Shown here one piece after another: positions 63,973 to 64,000 of a DNA stretch of 64,000 bases. The position numbers were made by a program, and so were the translations under genes. Origin of the DNA: an uncultured Verrucomicrobiales bacterium (GTDB lineage Bacteria; Verrucomicrobiota; Verrucomicrobiia; Verrucomicrobiales; Akkermansiaceae); the NCBI GenBank assembly GCA_937928735.1, contig CALFVF010000011.1:83611-147610 (forward strand), written 5' to 3'. Numbering within the stretch: the first letter of the stretch is position 1; every line of letters begins with the position of its first letter. Below the pieces are notes generated by a model. That model saw only the letters and a program-made list of their open reading frames with translations, was not told where the DNA came from and did not search any database.

Positions 63973-64000
63973 ACATGATCAGAAATCATCCTAATCAGAC

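Overview
The window looks like chromosomal DNA of a marine member of the PVC group, most likely a Verrucomicrobiota (Rubritaleaceae/Verrucomicrobiales-like). This is an inference. It rests on the DUF1549/DUF1553 c-type cytochrome plus DUF1501 gene pair, two iduronate-2-sulfatase-like sulfatases, a PEP-CTERM protein, a GHL10-type glycoside hydrolase, an ExbB-ExbD-ExbD-TPR operon and a transmembrane kinase-like protein. Most genes lack a clear Shine-Dalgarno sequence. No rRNA, tRNA or CRISPR array was recognised.

Layout. 0.1-3.6 kb (minus): outer-membrane porin, NAD(P)H-hydrate repair enzyme and DinB-like protein. 3.7-12.4 kb (plus): lipoprotein cytochrome/DUF1501 pair, transmembrane pseudokinase, GHL10 hydrolase, endonuclease III. 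12.6-18.9 kb (plus): ExbB, two ExbD, a large TPR protein and a partner protein, closed by a strong terminator. 19.0-21.5 kb: sulfatase and a minus-strand PEP-CTERM protein. 21.9-25.8 kb (minus): rhomboid protease, inactive rhomboid, undecaprenyl diphosphate synthase and a sigma-54 response regulator. 26.0-30.0 kb (plus): cysteine-poor L33 and S18, FolE2, TrpF, pyruvate kinase and a DUF1653 protein. 30.0-33.0 kb (minus): a secreted metallopeptidase-like protein and a second sulfatase.

33.2-38.3 kb holds a compact three-gene operon that appears to encode a complete glucosylglycerate cycle: glycerate kinase, glycosyl-3-phosphoglycerate phosphatase, and a 992-residue fusion of a GT81 glucosyl-3-phosphoglycerate synthase with a GH13_18 glucosylglycerate phosphorylase-like enzyme. 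One polypeptide would carry both the first synthetic step and the degradative step. This is the most striking system in the window. A candidate small RNA with its own strong terminator lies just upstream.

38.7-63.8 kb is a large surface-polysaccharide locus. It opens with DUF2061, CysC, CysD and CysN, which make APS and PAPS, and continues with nucleotide-sugar enzymes for UDP-Galf, an amino sugar, UDP-GlcA, UDP-xylose and GDP-fucose. It then has glycosyltransferases, a CMP-sugar synthetase-like protein, a flippase, a FkbM methyltransferase, a sulfotransferase, an initiating phosphoglycosyltransferase and two O-antigen polymerase/ligase-like proteins. PAPS synthesis linked to a sulfotransferase, with no PAPS reductase in view, suggests a sulfated exopolysaccharide or capsule. 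From about 50.5 kb the DNA becomes clearly AT-richer. The step falls at a solitary terminal-repeat remnant of a small inverted-repeat element found in two fuller copies elsewhere in the window (25.8 and 31.3 kb), which suggests that the distal part of the locus is variable or acquired.
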